Assembly (NCBI RefSeq): GCF_021043395.1
Contig: NZ_JAJNKE010000001.1
Location: forward strand, 170,149 to 234,148
DNA: 64,000 nucleotides
Reading direction: 5' to 3'
From: Clostridium guangxiense
GTDB lineage: Bacteria > Bacillota > Clostridia > Clostridiales > Clostridiaceae
Numbering within the stretch: the stretch's first letter is position 1; every line of letters begins with the position of its first letter. The notes under the pieces are model-generated. The model was not told the DNA's origin. It searched no databases and saw nothing but the letters and a program-made list of their open reading frames with translations. A program made the translations under genes and the position numbers. Positions 63,201 through 64,000 of this stretch are shown here, in pieces.

Positions 63201-63993
63201 CATCAAGCATATCAGCATCTTCTTTATAGTTTTCAATATAGTTTTCAAGTGTTGGCTCATTTTCTATTATTCTTAGAGCATTAACGATTGATTCTTTCAT
63301 TCCAATCAGTTGTATGTTTATACTATTAAGCAAAACTTTTGCCCATTCTGAATTTCCAAACTCAAAGTTTTCATCTATATTAAATTTTTCTACCATAGAA
63401 TTAATCCATTCATATGGCCAAGGATTACTCATGGCAAAGTTGTACAAACTCATTACAGTTTCAAACAAGGCAGAATCATCTCTATTATTGCAATAACTTT
63501 CTAAAAGTCTTAAAAACGTTGAATCTCCATTTCTTTGTACTTCTAAATACTTTTCTTCAAATAATGCATCAAGGGTTTCACTCTTCAAAAGAACCATTTC
63601 TGTTTCATCGCCAACTCTAAAGTCTGGATCTATGTCTATATAGTGAAAATTGTTTTTTATTACATCCAAGCAAAAAGAGTGTATAGTCGTTATTTTCGCC
63701 TTATTTAAAAGTGCAAACTGTCTTTGAATTGTTTTAGAATTAGGATTTTTATAAAGTTTTTCTGATATCGCCTTTCCTATTCTTTCTCTCATTTCTGATG
63801 CCGCTGCATTTGTAAAAGTAACTACTAAAAGTCTATCTATATCAACAGGATTCTCTTCATCCATTATAATCCTTATTATTCTTTCAACAAGCACAGCAGT
63901 TTTTCCTGAACCCGCAGCCGCTGCTACAAGCAGATTAGAGTCTCTTGAATTTATGGCTTCAAGCTGCTCATCTGTCCACATGTTCTTACTCAT
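60253..63993 (-). CDS. addA: AddA helicase-nuclease subunit
   Basis: A 1246-residue UvrD/Rep-type helicase with C-terminal RecB-like nuclease, partner of AddB in double-strand break end processing. Walker A at residues 24-33 (AAAAGSGKTAVLVERII), Walker B in ILIDEYQDSNLVQE, MSIHKSKGLEFPIVF and AFTRAKEKLIITG motifs, and nuclease motif VLLDYKTDYV near 1190. The protein appears complete; addB is expected just beyond the window's right edge on this strand. Confidence 0.96.
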   Translation of the reverse strand: MSKNMWTDEQLEAINSRDSNLLVAAAAGSGKTAVLVERIIRIIMDEENPVDIDRLLVVTFTNAAASEMRERIGKAISEKLYKNPNSKTIQRQFALLNKAKITTIHSFCLDVIKNNFHYIDIDPDFRVGDETEMVLLKSETLDALFEEKYLEVQRNGDSTFLRLLESYCNNRDDSALFETVMSLYNFAMSNPWPYEWINSMVEKFNIDENFEFGNSEWAKVLLNSINIQLIGMKESIVNALRIIENEPTLENYIENYKEDADMLDDIIMSCSDYNKLYKALNDVSFKTLKRCGKDVNKEKQKLVKDARDSVKKKLSDIAVNITSKNETSIKNEMNELYPLMKSLGELVIEFNEKYKLNKSRKNIIDFNDFEHMCLEILTEKDEENNIKPSKAALEIREKYDEILIDEYQDSNLVQEVIMGTISRKYTDNPNLFMVGDVKQSIYRFRKANPKLFLEKYNTYEKGEKAKNRKILLYKNFRSRKEILDGVNFIFKQIMSLTVGEMNYTSSEFLNPGAKYKDLDSESEGTNNNIELYVVEKNKEETEVEEEEDISDIMLEARVVGKRILDMTQNDDENKNFYVFDKESEGYRKAQYKDIVILLRSTKKWSGVFYDELKKMGIPVFADSNSGYFESSEIKTMLSFLQVIDNPMQDIPFAAVLKSPIGGFSVEELIDIKCFEGDTFYEKLKNGMKKCCGENKNKLCIKMFYFIEKLNRWRKESLHMPIDEFIWHLYTETGYYGYVGAVKGGMQRQANLRLLFQKAKIYNETSYKGLFNFINFINKIKVSSGDMGSAKILGENEDVVRIMSIHKSKGLEFPIVFVSGTGKNFNLMDMNKAILFHNELGFGPDYVDLEKRVSYGTLMKEAIKNKIKLETLSEEMRILYVAFTRAKEKLIITGLVSSIEKAALKWASAINSSGEKISEDVVIKAKSYLDWICTSIIRHKDASTLRELIGEETENGKLIEDESKWDISFLKRQEVIELWHKEESESLDKMDLFYSELEKIRNSPYESSHSGEIERRLSYKYKYMKASKLPSLLSVTELKRQFLEDDEYGTRMFMPALSKKPKFLEEIRGLTAAEKGTVFHSVMQHLNFCSDSGKINIENIKMQIDNMVLSEIITDKQAETVSAKKILAFLNSDIGKRITNALNVYKEFPFQIRFKSTDIYNDLEKSLYENEDIIVQGIIDLYFEEDDGIVLLDYKTDYVKDDKVDAIKERYRAQIDYYSVALETITGIKVKEKYLYLFYNGVTVKMQ

Positions 63994-64000
63994 CTTCCTC

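Overview
This window is AT-rich, low-GC Gram-positive DNA. Most genes in the first 42 kb lie on the minus strand. The gene set points to an anaerobic, spore-forming, motile Clostridium: a fused pyruvate:ferredoxin oxidoreductase, rubrerythrin, an alpha/beta-type small acid-soluble spore protein, a B. subtilis-like chemotaxis set (CheC, CheD, FliY) and AddA. The order flagellin, fliD, csrA, fliW, flgKLNM, fliYM, che, PFOR, recJ, mnmA, nifS, cysK, glgCDA, asnB matches my recollection of Clostridium acetobutylicum. The species name is inference, not a database result.

Region 1 (1-7.7 kb) is a flagellin and flagellar-modification island: two flagellin genes, three family-2 glycosyltransferases, one truncated glycosyltransferase and a protein with an SGNH/GDSL-like C-terminus. 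Region 2 (7.7-16 kb) is the late flagellar operon flgM-flgN-flgK-flgL-fliW-csrA-flaG-(hypothetical)-fliS-fliD-fliT. Region 3 (16-26.8 kb) is the chemotaxis operon fapA-cheW-cheD-cheB-cheR-cheA-cheC-cheY-cheW-fliM-fliY. Reading the minus strand, I find six good matches and one weak match to a sigma-D (flagellar sigma) promoter of form TAAA-N15-NNCGATNN. They lie in front of both flagellins, the glycosyltransferases, the flgM operon and the fapA-che operon. This ties the modification genes to late flagellar expression. The flagellin leader has a GGA-loop hairpin plus a GGA in the Shine-Dalgarno, which fits CsrA control, and csrA and fliW are both encoded here.

Region 4 (27-42 kb) is mainly metabolic: an aminotransferase-like enzyme, a HAD phosphatase, a DUF1292 protein with a Cys/His-rich head, PFOR with a long leader, a LysM-SCP secreted protein, rubrerythrin, MurG, a spore protein, and the run nifS-mnmA-recJ beside cysK and an Rrf2 regulator (sulfur and tRNA thiolation). 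Region 5 (43-47.6 kb) is the glycogen operon glgC-glgD-glgA plus a starch-binding-domain protein. Region 6 (47.7-64 kb) has a heavy-metal ATPase with its ArsR repressor, AsnB, a large PBP2, a MerR-methyltransferase fusion with two DegT-type aminotransferases, and a YhaM-addA pair.

The least explained content is between genes. Several gaps of 200-590 bp are filled by long nested palindromes built from many small hairpins. A second short family (core AAGGATAATGGG...CCC) is tandemly repeated at the left edge and reappears at two other places with a compensated stem change. These dispersed hairpin elements and the MerR-methyltransferase/DegT/DegT operon are the best candidates for something undescribed.
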